Origin: an uncultured Chloroflexota bacterium
Lineage (GTDB): Bacteria; Chloroflexota; Limnocylindria; Limnocylindrales; CSP1-4
Assembly (NCBI GenBank): GCA_903822495.1
Contig: CAIJPD010000018.1
Location: 124,001-188,000, forward strand
Length of the DNA: 64,000 bases
Reading direction: 5' to 3'
The position numbers and the translations under genes were made by a program. A model generated the notes under the pieces. It did no database searches. It was given only the letters and a program-made list of their open reading frames with translations, and was not told where the DNA came from. This document shows, one piece after another, positions 39,780 to 47,712 of the stretch. Each line of letters opens with the position of its first letter. Position 1 is the stretch's first letter.

Positions 39780-42341
39780 CTAGGCCACCCATGTGGACTG
39801 TCGCAGCGTGCGGGCCACCTCGGCGACCAGCGCCGGCGCCAGGGCGATGAGGGCGACCAGCCCCCACTCCGTGAGCGTCAACGGCGACGCGCGGAAGGCG
39901 TCGGCCAGCGGCGGAACCAGCGGGATCAGGATCTGCACGCCGACCGCCACGAGGGCGGCGCCCAGCAGCATCCCGTTCTGGCCCATCCGATGCAGCGGCG
40001 TCCGCAGGCTGCGGTTGGCGTACGCACGGACCACCTGGGCGCACACCAGGACGGTGTACGCCAGCCAGCGCGAGTGGTCGCCGCCGGCCGGATCGCCGAT
40101 GGCCAGCCAGAGCGCCGCCAGGGCGCTGACCCCTCCGGACACCCCGATCTTGGCGAAGATGGAGAGGGGCAGCAGCGGCTTGCCGGACTTGCGCGGCGGC
40201 CGCTGCATGATGTCGGGCTCGGGTGGCTCGCGCTCGAACGCCACCGAGGCCGCGATGTCGATGAACAGCTCCATCCACAGGATCTGGATGGGCAGCAGCG
40301 GCTGGGCCACCCCGCCCAGGCTGGCCAGCAGGATGTAGCCCAGCAGGGCCACATGCGTCGAGACCAGGAAGACGAGGCCCTTCTGGATGTTGTCCACCAG
40401 GCGCCGACCCTCGGCCAGGCCGTAGGTCAGGGTCAGGAACGAATCGTCGCCCAGGACCAGGTCGGCCGCCTCGCGGGCCACCGCCGTCCCGCTGCCCATC
40501 GCCACGGCCACGTCGGCGCCGTTGAGCGCCGGGGCGTCGTTCACGCCGTCGCCTGTCACGGCCACGATCCGGCCGGCCGCGCGCGCGATCCGGACGATCC
40601 GCTCCTTCTGCTCCGGCGTGGAGCGCGCCACGATGTGGAGGTTGGGCAGCTCGGCGCGCAGCTGGTCGTCGCTCCAGGCCGCCAGCTCGGAGCCGGTGAC
40701 GACGCGCTCGAACTTGAGGCCCGCGGCGCCGGCGATTGCGGCCGCGGTGGCCGGATGGTCGCCCGTGACCACGACGGTCTGGATTCCCGCGGCGGCCGTC
40801 TCGGCCAGTGCCCCCGAGATCCCATCGCGAAGAGGATCCGCGAAGGCCACGAGCGCCAGGGTCTCCCAGCGCTCGCCGGTGCGCCGAGCCAGGGCCACCA
40901 GCCGCTGGCCCGCCCTGGTGCCCTCGTCCAGCCGGTCCAGCCAGGCCGGCGGGACGTCGCCGGCCAGGCCCAGGACGTGCTCGGGCGCGCCCACGACCAG
41001 CTCCTCCACGACACCGTCGCGGCGGGACCGGGTGGTGCTGATGGGCCGGCCGTCCGTGACGGGCTCGCCCTCGAGGAGGTCGGCGGGATCCAGCGTGGCA
41101 TCACCGCCCGCCTCGGTCAGGCCGTCGGTGAGCGCGCGGGTGAACGAGCCCGGCCGGACGCCCGACCCCTGCACCCACGCGTCCTCTTCGGCCCGGAGGG
41201 CCAGCAGCAGCAGCTCGCGGCGGCGATCCGGGTCCGCGACGGGCCCGGCGGCCTCCACCACGTCCGCGACCGCCAGCCGGTTGCGCGTGAGCGTGCCGGT
41301 CTTGTCGGTGATGATGAGGTCCACGGCGCCCAGGACCTCCTCGGCGTTCAGGCGGCGGACCAGGACACCACGCTTGAGCAGCCGGTACGCGCCCAGGCCC
41401 AGGACCACGGCCACCAGGACGGGCGGCTCCTCGGGGATGGCGGCGATCGCCGCGGAGATCCCGGCCAGGACGTTCTTGCCGAGCGCATCCCCGCGCGCGA
41501 ACCCCAGCGCCATGACCACGGCGATGAGGCCCAGCGCCACGTAGAGCATGAACCGGACCAGGCGCTCCAGCTCCGCCTGGAGCGGCGAGCGACGGCCCGA
41601 CGAGCGCTCCAGGCGGGCGGCGATCCGGCCGACTTCCGTCGCGCCACCGATGGCGACGACGATCCCCTCGCCGCGGCCGCCCACCACGCTGGTGCCTGCG
41701 TGGGCCAGGGCGCGGATGTCGCCCAGCGGCGCGCCCGGCGCGTCGGGGGCCACGGCGGCCGGCTCCGGGACCGATTCACCGGTCAGCACGCTCCGGTCGA
41801 TGACCAGCCGGTCGGCGACCACCAGGCGTACGTCCGCGGGTACCACGTCGCCGGCCTTGAGCAGGACGATGTCGCCCGCCACCAGGCCGATGGCCAGGAC
41901 ATCGGCCGCCGTGCCGTCCCGCCGGACGCGGGCGACGGGCGCCGACGCGGCCCGGAGCGCGTCGAGGGCGCGCTCGCCTCGGTACTCGGTGAGGATGTCG
42001 GCGCTCACGATGGGGACCAGCGCCACGAGGATCAGGAGGCCGTCGCGGACCTCGCCCAGCAGCACGGCCAGGATCCCGGCCGCCGCCAGCACCAGGATGA
42101 ACGGCTCGCGGACCGCCTCCAGCACGATCTCCGGGAGGCCGCGGCGCCGGACGTGGGCCAATTCGTTGGGTCCGGAGGTACGGCTTCGGTCGGCCGCCTC
42201 GGCCGCCGACAGGCCCCGCGCCGGATCGACGCCCAGGGAGTCGGCCACCGCTGCCGCCGTCCGCGAGGATGGGGTGGGCGCCAGGGACGGATGGGTCGGG
42301 GCAGGCGACGCGGCGTCGCCCAGACGCGGTGGGTTGGTCAT
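39780..42341 (-). CDS. P-type cation-transporting ATPase (P2-like)
   Basis: An 853-residue ion pump. The N-terminal cation-ATPase domain precedes helices 1-2 ([21 protein letters not shown]). The actuator domain has LTGESVPEP. Helix 4 carries [21 protein letters not shown], where calcium pumps have PEGLP and a subset of bacterial P2 pumps has PEEFP. Asp346 in ITDKTGTLT is the phosphorylation site; [12 protein letters not shown] is the hinge. Six C-terminal helices follow from [16 protein letters not shown] chose the ATG at 42341; the open frame continues to 42917 antisense to the DUF971 gene. Ion specificity is uncertain: calcium, manganese or protons are possible. Confidence 0.9.
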   Translation of the reverse strand: MTNPPRLGDAASPAPTHPSLAPTPSSRTAAAVADSLGVDPARGLSAAEAADRSRTSGPNELAHVRRRGLPEIVLEAVREPFILVLAAAGILAVLLGEVRDGLLILVALVPIVSADILTEYRGERALDALRAASAPVARVRRDGTAADVLAIGLVAGDIVLLKAGDVVPADVRLVVADRLVIDRSVLTGESVPEPAAVAPDAPGAPLGDIRALAHAGTSVVGGRGEGIVVAIGGATEVGRIAARLERSSGRRSPLQAELERLVRFMLYVALGLIAVVMALGFARGDALGKNVLAGISAAIAAIPEEPPVLVAVVLGLGAYRLLKRGVLVRRLNAEEVLGAVDLIITDKTGTLTRNRLAVADVVEAAGPVADPDRRRELLLLALRAEEDAWVQGSGVRPGSFTRALTDGLTEAGGDATLDPADLLEGEPVTDGRPISTTRSRRDGVVEELVVGAPEHVLGLAGDVPPAWLDRLDEGTRAGQRLVALARRTGERWETLALVAFADPLRDGISGALAETAAAGIQTVVVTGDHPATAAAIAGAAGLKFERVVTGSELAAWSDDQLRAELPNLHIVARSTPEQKERIVRIARAAGRIVAVTGDGVNDAPALNGADVAVAMGSGTAVAREAADLVLGDDSFLTLTYGLAEGRRLVDNIQKGLVFLVSTHVALLGYILLASLGGVAQPLLPIQILWMELFIDIAASVAFEREPPEPDIMQRPPRKSGKPLLPLSIFAKIGVSGGVSALAALWLAIGDPAGGDHSRWLAYTVLVCAQVVRAYANRSLRTPLHRMGQNGMLLGAALVAVGVQILIPLVPPLADAFRASPLTLTEWGLVALIALAPALVAEVARTLRQSTWVA

Positions 42342-42410
42342 GCATGGATCATGGGGCCGGCCGCGACGCTCTCGGCAGTGCCGTATGGACGGGGACGAGC
42401 ATCCGCAGGT

Positions 42411-42416
42411 GATAAT
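42411..42416 (+). promoter_or_regulatory. -10 box, leaderless start of DUF971 gene
   Basis: GATAAT, six bases before the ATG at 42423; no Shine-Dalgarno sequence. Confidence 0.5.
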
Positions 42417-42422
42417 CAGCGG

Positions 42423-42827
42423 ATGACCACCTCCCCGGGCTCCAGCGAAGCCGCGCCGGCCAAGATCCACGCCGACCGCCCCAACCGCGTGCTCCAGATC
42501 GAGTGGCGCGACGGACACCAGACCGAGTACGAGTTCACGGCGCTGCGCTGGCTGTGCCCGTGCGCGACCTGCCGCGGCGAGGGTGGCATGCCGGGATGGC
42601 TGGATTCCGGCCCCATCCTGACCGCCACCCAGACCACGCTGATCGATGTGCGCCTGGTTGGCGCGTACGCGCTCCAGCCAACATGGGGCGATGGGCACGG
42701 GACCGGCTTCTACGCGTTCACGGCGCTGCGGGACGAGTGCCCCTGCGCGGGCTGTGCCGCCGGCCGCGAGGCCGCGGCGGCCGATACCGCGGCGGAGCCG
42801 GGCGGCCGCCACCACGAGCACGCCTGA
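42423..42827 (+). CDS. DUF971-domain protein
   Basis: A 134-residue protein with the DUF971 fold found at the N-terminus of gamma-butyrobetaine hydroxylases and as a stand-alone protein near iron-sulfur assembly genes. It has LQIEWRDGHQTEYEFTALRW, then CPCATCRGEG, and ends with WGDGHGTGFYAFTALRDECP and CAGC. The paired Cys clusters could bind zinc or iron (inference). An in-frame extension upstream exists, but the ATG at 42423 begins the domain and follows a -10 box directly. Role unknown. Confidence 0.83.
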   Translation: MTTSPGSSEAAPAKIHADRPNRVLQIEWRDGHQTEYEFTALRWLCPCATCRGEGGMPGWLDSGPILTATQTTLIDVRLVGAYALQPTWGDGHGTGFYAFTALRDECPCAGCAAGREAAAADTAAEPGGRHHEHA

Positions 42828-42871
42828 GGTTCGCCTCGCGTTGAGGCTGGCCTGCTCATCGCCGGCGGGCG

Positions 42872-42877
42872 TACGAT
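42872..42877 (+). promoter_or_regulatory. Possible -10 box of ybjQ-like gene (leadered)
   Basis: TACGAT, 43 bases before the start at 42921, with GGAGG in between. Confidence 0.4.
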
Positions 42878-42920
42878 TCGGGCCACACGCCGCCGAACCC
42901 GCACCTACGGAGGGCACCCG

Positions 42921-43265
42921 ATGATCGTCGCGACCTCACCCTTCATCGCCGGGCATCGCATCGTGGAGACCAAGGGGCAGACCTTTGGCCTGGTCGTCCG
43001 CAGCCGCGGACTGTCGGGGAACCTGATCGCGGGCCTCCGCTCCCTGGGCGGCGGCGAGATCCACGAATACACCGAGCTGCTGGAAGACACCCGGCGCCAG
43101 GCGCTGGACCGGCTGGTCCGCAACGCCACCCTGATGGGCGCCAACGCCGTGGTCTCGATGCGCTTCGACAGCTCCGAGATGGCCGGCACCATGACCGAGA
43201 TCGTGGCCTACGGGACCGCCGTCGTCATCGTCCCGGACCCGGCCGCCCCGCAGCACGCCGACTGA
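42921..43265 (+). CDS. YbjQ family protein
   Basis: A 114-residue cytoplasmic protein of the YbjQ (PF01906-type) family, sometimes labelled heavy-metal-binding but without proven function. It is recognisable by GHRIVETKGQTFGLVVRSRGL, the central LIAGLRSLGGGEIHEYTELLEDTR and the C-terminal ANAVVSMRFDSSEM with EIVAYGTAVVI. Length is typical (about 105-115). The ATG has GGAGG well spaced upstream. A small membrane protein gene follows 39 bases later. Confidence 0.9.
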   Translation: MIVATSPFIAGHRIVETKGQTFGLVVRSRGLSGNLIAGLRSLGGGEIHEYTELLEDTRRQALDRLVRNATLMGANAVVSMRFDSSEMAGTMTEIVAYGTAVVIVPDPAAPQHAD

Positions 43266-43304
43266 TCCCGGCCCCCACCCCGGCCCACACGCGGGGCACC
43301 AACC

Positions 43305-43652
43305 ATGCTGAGCGCCACGGTCCGCACCCTGCTGGTCGCCGTCGGCGGCGTGATCGCCGCCCTGGGGCTCATGACCATGGCGACGGTCGACCCGTTCGGC
43401 GGCATCTGGTTCACGGGCTTGGGCGCGATCCTCGTGGTGGCTGGCCTGCTGGAGCGGCGACGCTATCGCTCGGCCGACGCCGAGCTGGCGAGCGACCGGA
43501 CGGGCCCGGGTGGCGGCGAGCCGGTCGACGACCGACTGGAGCCGCGCTTCAGCCCAACGGCGGAGGTCTTCGTGGACCCCACGACCGGCCACAAGATGCG
43601 GGTCCTGGTCGACCCGGCAACGGGCGAGCGCCGCTACCGCGCGGAAGCCTGA
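43305..43652 (+). CDS. Small membrane protein, unknown function
   Basis: A 115-residue protein with two N-terminal helices (LLVAVGGVIAALGLMTMA and IWFTGLGAILVVAGLLE). A soluble tail follows, containing PTAEVFVDPTTGHKMRVLVDPATGERRY, a repeat-like pair of VDP-T-G turns. No family recognised. It lies between ybjQ and fluC; the fluC start carries its own -10 box, so the two need not be cotranscribed. Confidence 0.6.
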   Translation: MLSATVRTLLVAVGGVIAALGLMTMATVDPFGGIWFTGLGAILVVAGLLERRRYRSADAELASDRTGPGGGEPVDDRLEPRFSPTAEVFVDPTTGHKMRVLVDPATGERRYRAEA

Positions 43653-43665
43653 GCCCCGCGCGGCG

Positions 43666-43671
43666 TATCCT
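43666..43671 (+). promoter_or_regulatory. -10 box, leaderless start of fluC
   Basis: TATCCT, seven bases before the ATG at 43679. The space upstream of fluC is too short for a fluoride riboswitch, and none of its conserved sequence is present. Confidence 0.6.
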
Positions 43672-43678
43672 CCGGCGC

Positions 43679-44053
43679 ATGCAGCTGCTGGAGATTGGCC
43701 TGGGCGGGTTCTTTGGCGCCATCGCGCGCTACCTCGTGGATGGCTTCGTGTCCGAGCGGACCAGCGCTTCCGCCTTCCCGTTCGGGACACTGGTCATCAA
43801 CCTGTCCGGCGCCTTCGTGCTGGGCCTGCTCGCCACGCTCGCGATCGAGCGGTCCGTCCTGCCCGCCGGGATCCGCGGCCCGGTCATGATCGGGTTCCTC
43901 GGCGCGTACACCACGTTCTCCACGTGGACGCTCGAATCGCTCCGCCTGCTGGAGGCTGGCAGCTGGGGCCTGGCGATCGCGAACCTGGCCGGATCCGCCG
44001 TGCTGGGCATCCTGGCCGTGGTCGCCGGTGTCGCGCTGGGGAGGGCCGTCTAG
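43679..44053 (+). CDS. crcB: Fluoride channel FluC (CrcB)
   Basis: A 124-residue membrane protein with four helices that exports fluoride as a dual-topology dimer. The conserved GGFFGAIARYLVD is at residues 9-21. FPFGTLVINLSGAFVLG holds the pore asparagine and TTFSTWTLE the phenylalanine and serine that line the pore. Length is typical. Only one copy is present, so a homodimer is expected. It is transcribed toward the PhoR-like kinase gene, ending 28 bases from it. Confidence 0.95.
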   Translation: MQLLEIGLGGFFGAIARYLVDGFVSERTSASAFPFGTLVINLSGAFVLGLLATLAIERSVLPAGIRGPVMIGFLGAYTTFSTWTLESLRLLEAGSWGLAIANLAGSAVLGILAVVAGVALGRAV

Positions 44054-44081
44054 GACGCACCGAGGTCGCCCGCGGGTCGGG

Positions 44082-45359
44082 TCAGGCCGGCAGAACCGCC
44101 ACCGGGAGCGCGAACAGGAACGTCGAGCCGACGCCCTCCTCGGATTCCACCCAGATCCGGCCGCCATGGCCCTCGATCGCATGGCGCGCGATCGCCAGCC
44201 CCAGCCCCGTCCCGCCGGCGCGAGCCCGGGCCCGGTCTACCTTGTAGAAGCGCTCGAAGATGCGGGCCTGCTCCGCCGCCGGGATCCCCACGCCGTGGTC
44301 CTGCACGCTGGCAATCACCTCGCCGTCGTGGCTGGCCACGCGGACCAGCACCTCGCCGCCGCCCGGGCTGAACTTCACCGCGTTGTGGAGGAGGTTCACG
44401 AACACCTGGCCCAGGCGGGCCTCGTCCCCGAGGACCGGCGGCAGAGCCGGCGGAACATCGAGCGTCAATCGCACCCCGCTGCGCTCCGCGAACAGCCGGA
44501 GGCGCTCCACCGAGGCGGTGGCGACCGCCCCGAGGTCCGCCGGGTCGAGGTGGAGCCGGCCGTCGCCGCCCTCGATCTGGGCGAGATCCAGGAGCTCGGT
44601 CACCATCTGGGTCAGGTGGCCCGTCTCGATCTCGATCTTGCCGATCCGGTCGCGCATCCGCGCCGGGATCGCGTCGCCCGCCGCCTCCGCTTCCCTGGAC
44701 AGCGTCTCGGCGAGCAGCCCAACGGTGGTCAGGGGCGTCCGCAGCTCGTGCGACAGGTTGTCGATGAACTCGCTCCGGATCCGCTGGAGGCGGCGCAGCT
44801 CGGCCACATCCTCCAACACCACCCAGATCCCGCTGACCGGCGAGCGACGAGCCCGGATGACCAGCGTGGGGCCGTGCGGCTCGTGGACCGACACCTCGCC
44901 CGTGCTGGCACCACGATCCCTGGCGCCCCGGACGATGGTCTCGACGCGGCCATCGAGAAACGCCTCGATAGCGGTCCGGCCGGTCATGGTGCCCGGGCTG
45001 CGATCCAGGAAGGCGTGCGCGGCGGCGTTGGCGAGGTCCACCCGCAGGTCATCGTCGAGATGGACGATGCCCACCCCGACCAGCTCGGCGAGATAGGCCG
45101 CGTCGCGGCGCTGCTGCTCCAGCGCCCAGGCCAGGCGACGGTTGCGATCACGCAGGCCCCGGACCATGTCGGCGGGCGACGATCCGGCCGACCCGAACGC
45201 GTCGGGGTCGATGCCGGCCCGACCCGCAAACCGCGGGTCCGCGTCCAGCACCGTCGCCGCGATCTCGTCCAGCAGGCGGCCGCGACTCAGGGCGAGCGCG
45301 ACGACCAGCGCGATGATCGCCGCCTGCGCGGCCACGAACAGGAGCAGCAGGCTGTCCAT
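44082..45359 (-). CDS. PhoR-like sensor histidine kinase, no partner regulator nearby
   Basis: A 425-residue kinase. One N-terminal helix (LLLLFVAAQAAIIALVVALAL) is followed by about 40 residues and a PAS domain (LVGVGIVHLDDDLRVDLANAAA to SGIWVVLEDV). The dimerisation helix has FIDNLSHELRTP with His204. The ATPase domain has NLLHNAVKFSP, DHGVGIPA and GGTGLGLAIA, ending IWVESEEGVGSTFLFALP. A single helix plus PAS is the layout of PhoR. An ATG at 45377 gives six more residues; I prefer 45359. It is divergent from a PhoU-like gene, which supports a phosphate link, but no response regulator gene lies beside it. Confidence 0.9.
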   Translation of the reverse strand: MDSLLLLFVAAQAAIIALVVALALSRGRLLDEIAATVLDADPRFAGRAGIDPDAFGSAGSSPADMVRGLRDRNRRLAWALEQQRRDAAYLAELVGVGIVHLDDDLRVDLANAAAHAFLDRSPGTMTGRTAIEAFLDGRVETIVRGARDRGASTGEVSVHEPHGPTLVIRARRSPVSGIWVVLEDVAELRRLQRIRSEFIDNLSHELRTPLTTVGLLAETLSREAEAAGDAIPARMRDRIGKIEIETGHLTQMVTELLDLAQIEGGDGRLHLDPADLGAVATASVERLRLFAERSGVRLTLDVPPALPPVLGDEARLGQVFVNLLHNAVKFSPGGGEVLVRVASHDGEVIASVQDHGVGIPAAEQARIFERFYKVDRARARAGGTGLGLAIARHAIEGHGGRIWVESEEGVGSTFLFALPVAVLPA

Positions 45360-45473
45360 CTCGTCGCAGCATCGCACAGGGGGGCGCCGCGCGATACGCT
45401 AGGCTCAGCATCAGACAAGGCTCGAAGGCGAACCACGGAGCCCGACGTGTGGTCGCGCCAAAAGGAGGAACCC

Positions 45474-46091
45474 GTGCGCCTGCGCCTCATCCCCCGTGAC
45501 GTCCGCTTCTTCGACCTGTTCGTCGAGGATGCCGCCAACGTCCTTGGTGGCGCGCGCCTCCTGGAGGCCATGCTGCGCACATACGACGTGGTGGAGCGCC
45601 GGGCCGGCGAGATCCGCGACACCGAGCACCGCGGCGACGAGATGAGCCACGAGATCGGCCATCGGCTGGAGTCCACCTTCGTCACGCCGTTCGACCGCGA
45701 GGAGATCCACGCGCTCATCAGCGGCCTCGACGACGTCCTCGACTACATCGAGGAGGTCTCCGACATCTTCCTGCTCTACCGGATCCCGGCACCCACGCCC
45801 GTCGCGATCCAGCAGGCCAGCATCATCGTCCGCCAGTGCGAGCAGCTGTACGAGGCACTCCAGCACCTGCGGGGCTTCCACGGCCTCGAGAAGTACTGGA
45901 TCGAGGTCCATCGCCTCGAGAACGAGGGCGACCAGCTGGCCCGTTCGGCGATCGCCGACCTCTTCCAGGGCGGCCAGGACCCGGTCGAGATCATCAAGTG
46001 GAAGGAGATCTACGGCCTCCTCGAGTCGACCATCGACAAGTGCGAGGACGTGGCCAACATCATCGAGCGGATCGTCGTCAAGCACGCCTGA
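45474..46091 (+). CDS. DUF47 / PhoU-like protein
   Basis: A 205-residue, all-helical PhoU-type protein of the DUF47 family, which normally partners Pit phosphate transporters. Typical blocks are FFDLFVEDAANVLGGARLL, EHRGDEMSHEIGHRL, FVTPFDREEIHALISGLDDVLDYIEE and WKEIYGLLESTIDKCEDVANIIE. The GTG at 45474 has AAAGGAGG five bases upstream, the strongest ribosome-binding site in the window. The Pit gene is 3.5 kb downstream instead of adjacent. Confidence 0.92.
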   Translation: MRLRLIPRDVRFFDLFVEDAANVLGGARLLEAMLRTYDVVERRAGEIRDTEHRGDEMSHEIGHRLESTFVTPFDREEIHALISGLDDVLDYIEEVSDIFLLYRIPAPTPVAIQQASIIVRQCEQLYEALQHLRGFHGLEKYWIEVHRLENEGDQLARSAIADLFQGGQDPVEIIKWKEIYGLLESTIDKCEDVANIIERIVVKHA

Positions 46092-46167
46092 TCGTTTGAC
46101 CCGGGATGAGTGGCCAATGGGCGCCGCCCGGCCAACCCGGACCGCAGACAGCGCCGCGGAGGGACCG

Positions 46168-46710
46168 ATGAGCTTTCTCGAGAAGGCAAGGGCGAAGGCC
46201 GAGCAGGCCGCCCAGCAGGCGCGCGACGTCGCCCAGGGTGCGGCCCAGCAGGCCGCATCGTCCGCCAGGAGCGTCGGTGGTCAGCTCCAGGACGCCGCCC
46301 ACCAGACACAGGCCCAGATCCAGGACCCGGCCACCCGCGAGAAGGCACGCGAGACCCTGCAGCGCGCCAAGCGGGGCGTCTCGACCGCGATCGATCGGAT
46401 CGACCCGAGCGTCCTCGCGGACGTGATCATCAAGGCGACGGCGCTCCAGGAGCGAACCAACAGCTCCCTCCGGGCCAAGGGCTCCGTCTACCGGGTCCAG
46501 GAAGTGGTGATCGGCGCGTCCATCCCGCCGACCATCAACTTCTCGATCGCGCGGATCAGCGAGGCCCCGGAGGACATCGCGCTGTCCCAGGTCGCGTCCA
46601 CCGACCTCGTGGCCGGCGTCACCCAGACCCCGGGCAGCATCCAGGCCCTGGACGGATCCACCATCGACGAGGCGAGCCTCCTCGAGGACGGGGACGACAT
46701 CCCGGACTGA
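46168..46710 (+). CDS. Unknown protein with amphipathic Ala/Gln-rich N-terminus
   Basis: A 180-residue protein without recognised family. Residues 1-80 form long amphipathic helices rich in Ala, Gln, Lys and Arg (FLEKARAKAEQAAQQARDV and KARETLQRAKRGVSTAID), like apolipoprotein or LEA-type proteins. The C-terminal 80 residues look like a small beta domain (VYRVQEVVIGASIPPTINF) and end very acidic. The ATG at 46168 has GGAGGGA upstream. It may follow the DUF47 gene in one transcript (76-base gap). Confidence 0.65.
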   Translation: MSFLEKARAKAEQAAQQARDVAQGAAQQAASSARSVGGQLQDAAHQTQAQIQDPATREKARETLQRAKRGVSTAIDRIDPSVLADVIIKATALQERTNSSLRAKGSVYRVQEVVIGASIPPTINFSIARISEAPEDIALSQVASTDLVAGVTQTPGSIQALDGSTIDEASLLEDGDDIPD

Positions 46711-46810
46711 GGCGGGAGCATGGCCAGCCGGGCGTCAGTGGCGCGGGCGGCGCGCGTCGACTAGATTTCGCGGCGAGAGCACGCGCCGTGCGACCAGAAT
46801 GGAGTTGGCC

Positions 46811-47626
46811 ATGTCCCGATTGTCCATCGCACTGCCCATCGTGGCCGCCGTCCTGTTCGCTGCCTGCGGCTCGGCGGCAACGCCCGCACCCACCGATGGC
46901 CCCGGCGCCACCAATGGCCCCGGCGCCACCAGGGCCCCCGGCACGACGAACGCCCCCGGCACCACGAGCGCGGCGGGCGCCAGCCAGCAGGCGGGCGGCT
47001 CGTACGACTTCACCAACGCCGCGACCAATCTGTCGGTGCTCGATTCCTACGCGTTCGACGTGGAGATCGTCTCCTCCAACACGACGACGACCGGCGTGAA
47101 GGCCGGCACGACCAGCTTCACGGGGGTCGTCAACAAGAAGGACGGCACCCAGTCGATGGACATGCTGACCAAGGACGGCAAGGGCAACGTGACAGACGAG
47201 ACGGCCTTCGTCATCACGTCCACCAAGAGCTACATGAAGTCGGGCGCGGCCGGCAAGTGGGCCGAGATCCCCGCTGCCCAGGTCAGCACCTTCACCGCGG
47301 CCTTCGGCGCCTTCCGGCCGGAGCAGCTCTTCTCGATCTACTTCCTGTCGGCCGCGACGAACAACTCCAAGATCGGCGACGAGACGAAGAACGGCGTCGC
47401 CACCACGCACTACCGCGGCGGCGACGCCGTCGGCGCGATCATGTCCGGCCTGACGGGCGTGAGCGCCAACTGGCAGTCGGACGTCTGGGTCGCCAGGGAC
47501 AAGGGCTACCTGGTCCACAGCGAGGCCGGTGCCCAGGGGGCCAACCCGTCGAGCGCAGGGTCGTTCTCGGTCACGGTCGACATCACGAAGATCAACGGCA
47601 ACAACCCGGTGACCGCGCCGATCTGA
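46811..47626 (+). CDS. Secreted lipoprotein
   Basis: A 271-residue lipoprotein: signal SRLSIALPIVAAVLFAAC with lipobox LFAAC, then a repeated Gly/Ala/Thr/Pro linker (ATNGPGATRAPGTT type). The 200-residue domain that follows is beta-rich: LDSYAFDVEIVSSNTTT, GTQSMDMLTKDGKGNVT, AFVITSTKSYMKSGAAGKWAE. This layout resembles LppX/LprG-like or LolA-like lipid-binding proteins (weak inference). I chose the ATG at 46811, which has GGAG six bases upstream, over the in-frame ATG at 46799. A strong hairpin follows the gene. Confidence 0.8.
   Translation: MSRLSIALPIVAAVLFAACGSAATPAPTDGPGATNGPGATRAPGTTNAPGTTSAAGASQQAGGSYDFTNAATNLSVLDSYAFDVEIVSSNTTTTGVKAGTTSFTGVVNKKDGTQSMDMLTKDGKGNVTDETAFVITSTKSYMKSGAAGKWAEIPAAQVSTFTAAFGAFRPEQLFSIYFLSAATNNSKIGDETKNGVATTHYRGGDAVGAIMSGLTGVSANWQSDVWVARDKGYLVHSEAGAQGANPSSAGSFSVTVDITKINGNNPVTAPI
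46890..46970 (+). repeat. 18-base imperfect tandem repeat in lipoprotein linker
   Basis: Copies of a unit near GGCCCCGGCGCCACCAAT encode the Gly-Ala-Thr-Pro linker. A coding repeat that may vary between strains. Confidence 0.65.
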
Positions 47627-47670
47627 TCAACCGCGCGGGCCCGGTGACGGAGGCCCGGCAGGAAGGCACG

Positions 47671-47696
47671 AACCGCCCCGGGCGACCGGGGCGGTT
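47671..47696. terminator. Bidirectional hairpin between convergent genes
   Basis: Perfect 10-bp stem AACCGCCCCG (47671-47680) / CGGGGCGGTT (47687-47696), loop of six, between the lipoprotein gene and the end of proS. The A/T pair at each end gives a short T-run in both directions. Confidence 0.65.
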
Positions 47697-47712
47697 GCCG
47701 TGTCCGGGGCTG

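Noticed and set aside
39471-42422. Very long forward frame antisense to the NatA-like and P-type ATPase genes
   Set aside because: Shadow of the GC3-rich minus-strand genes; only its last part (from 42423, DUF971) is real.
43653-43678. Fluoride riboswitch upstream of fluC
   Set aside because: Only 26 bases separate fluC from the preceding gene and the conserved riboswitch sequence is absent.
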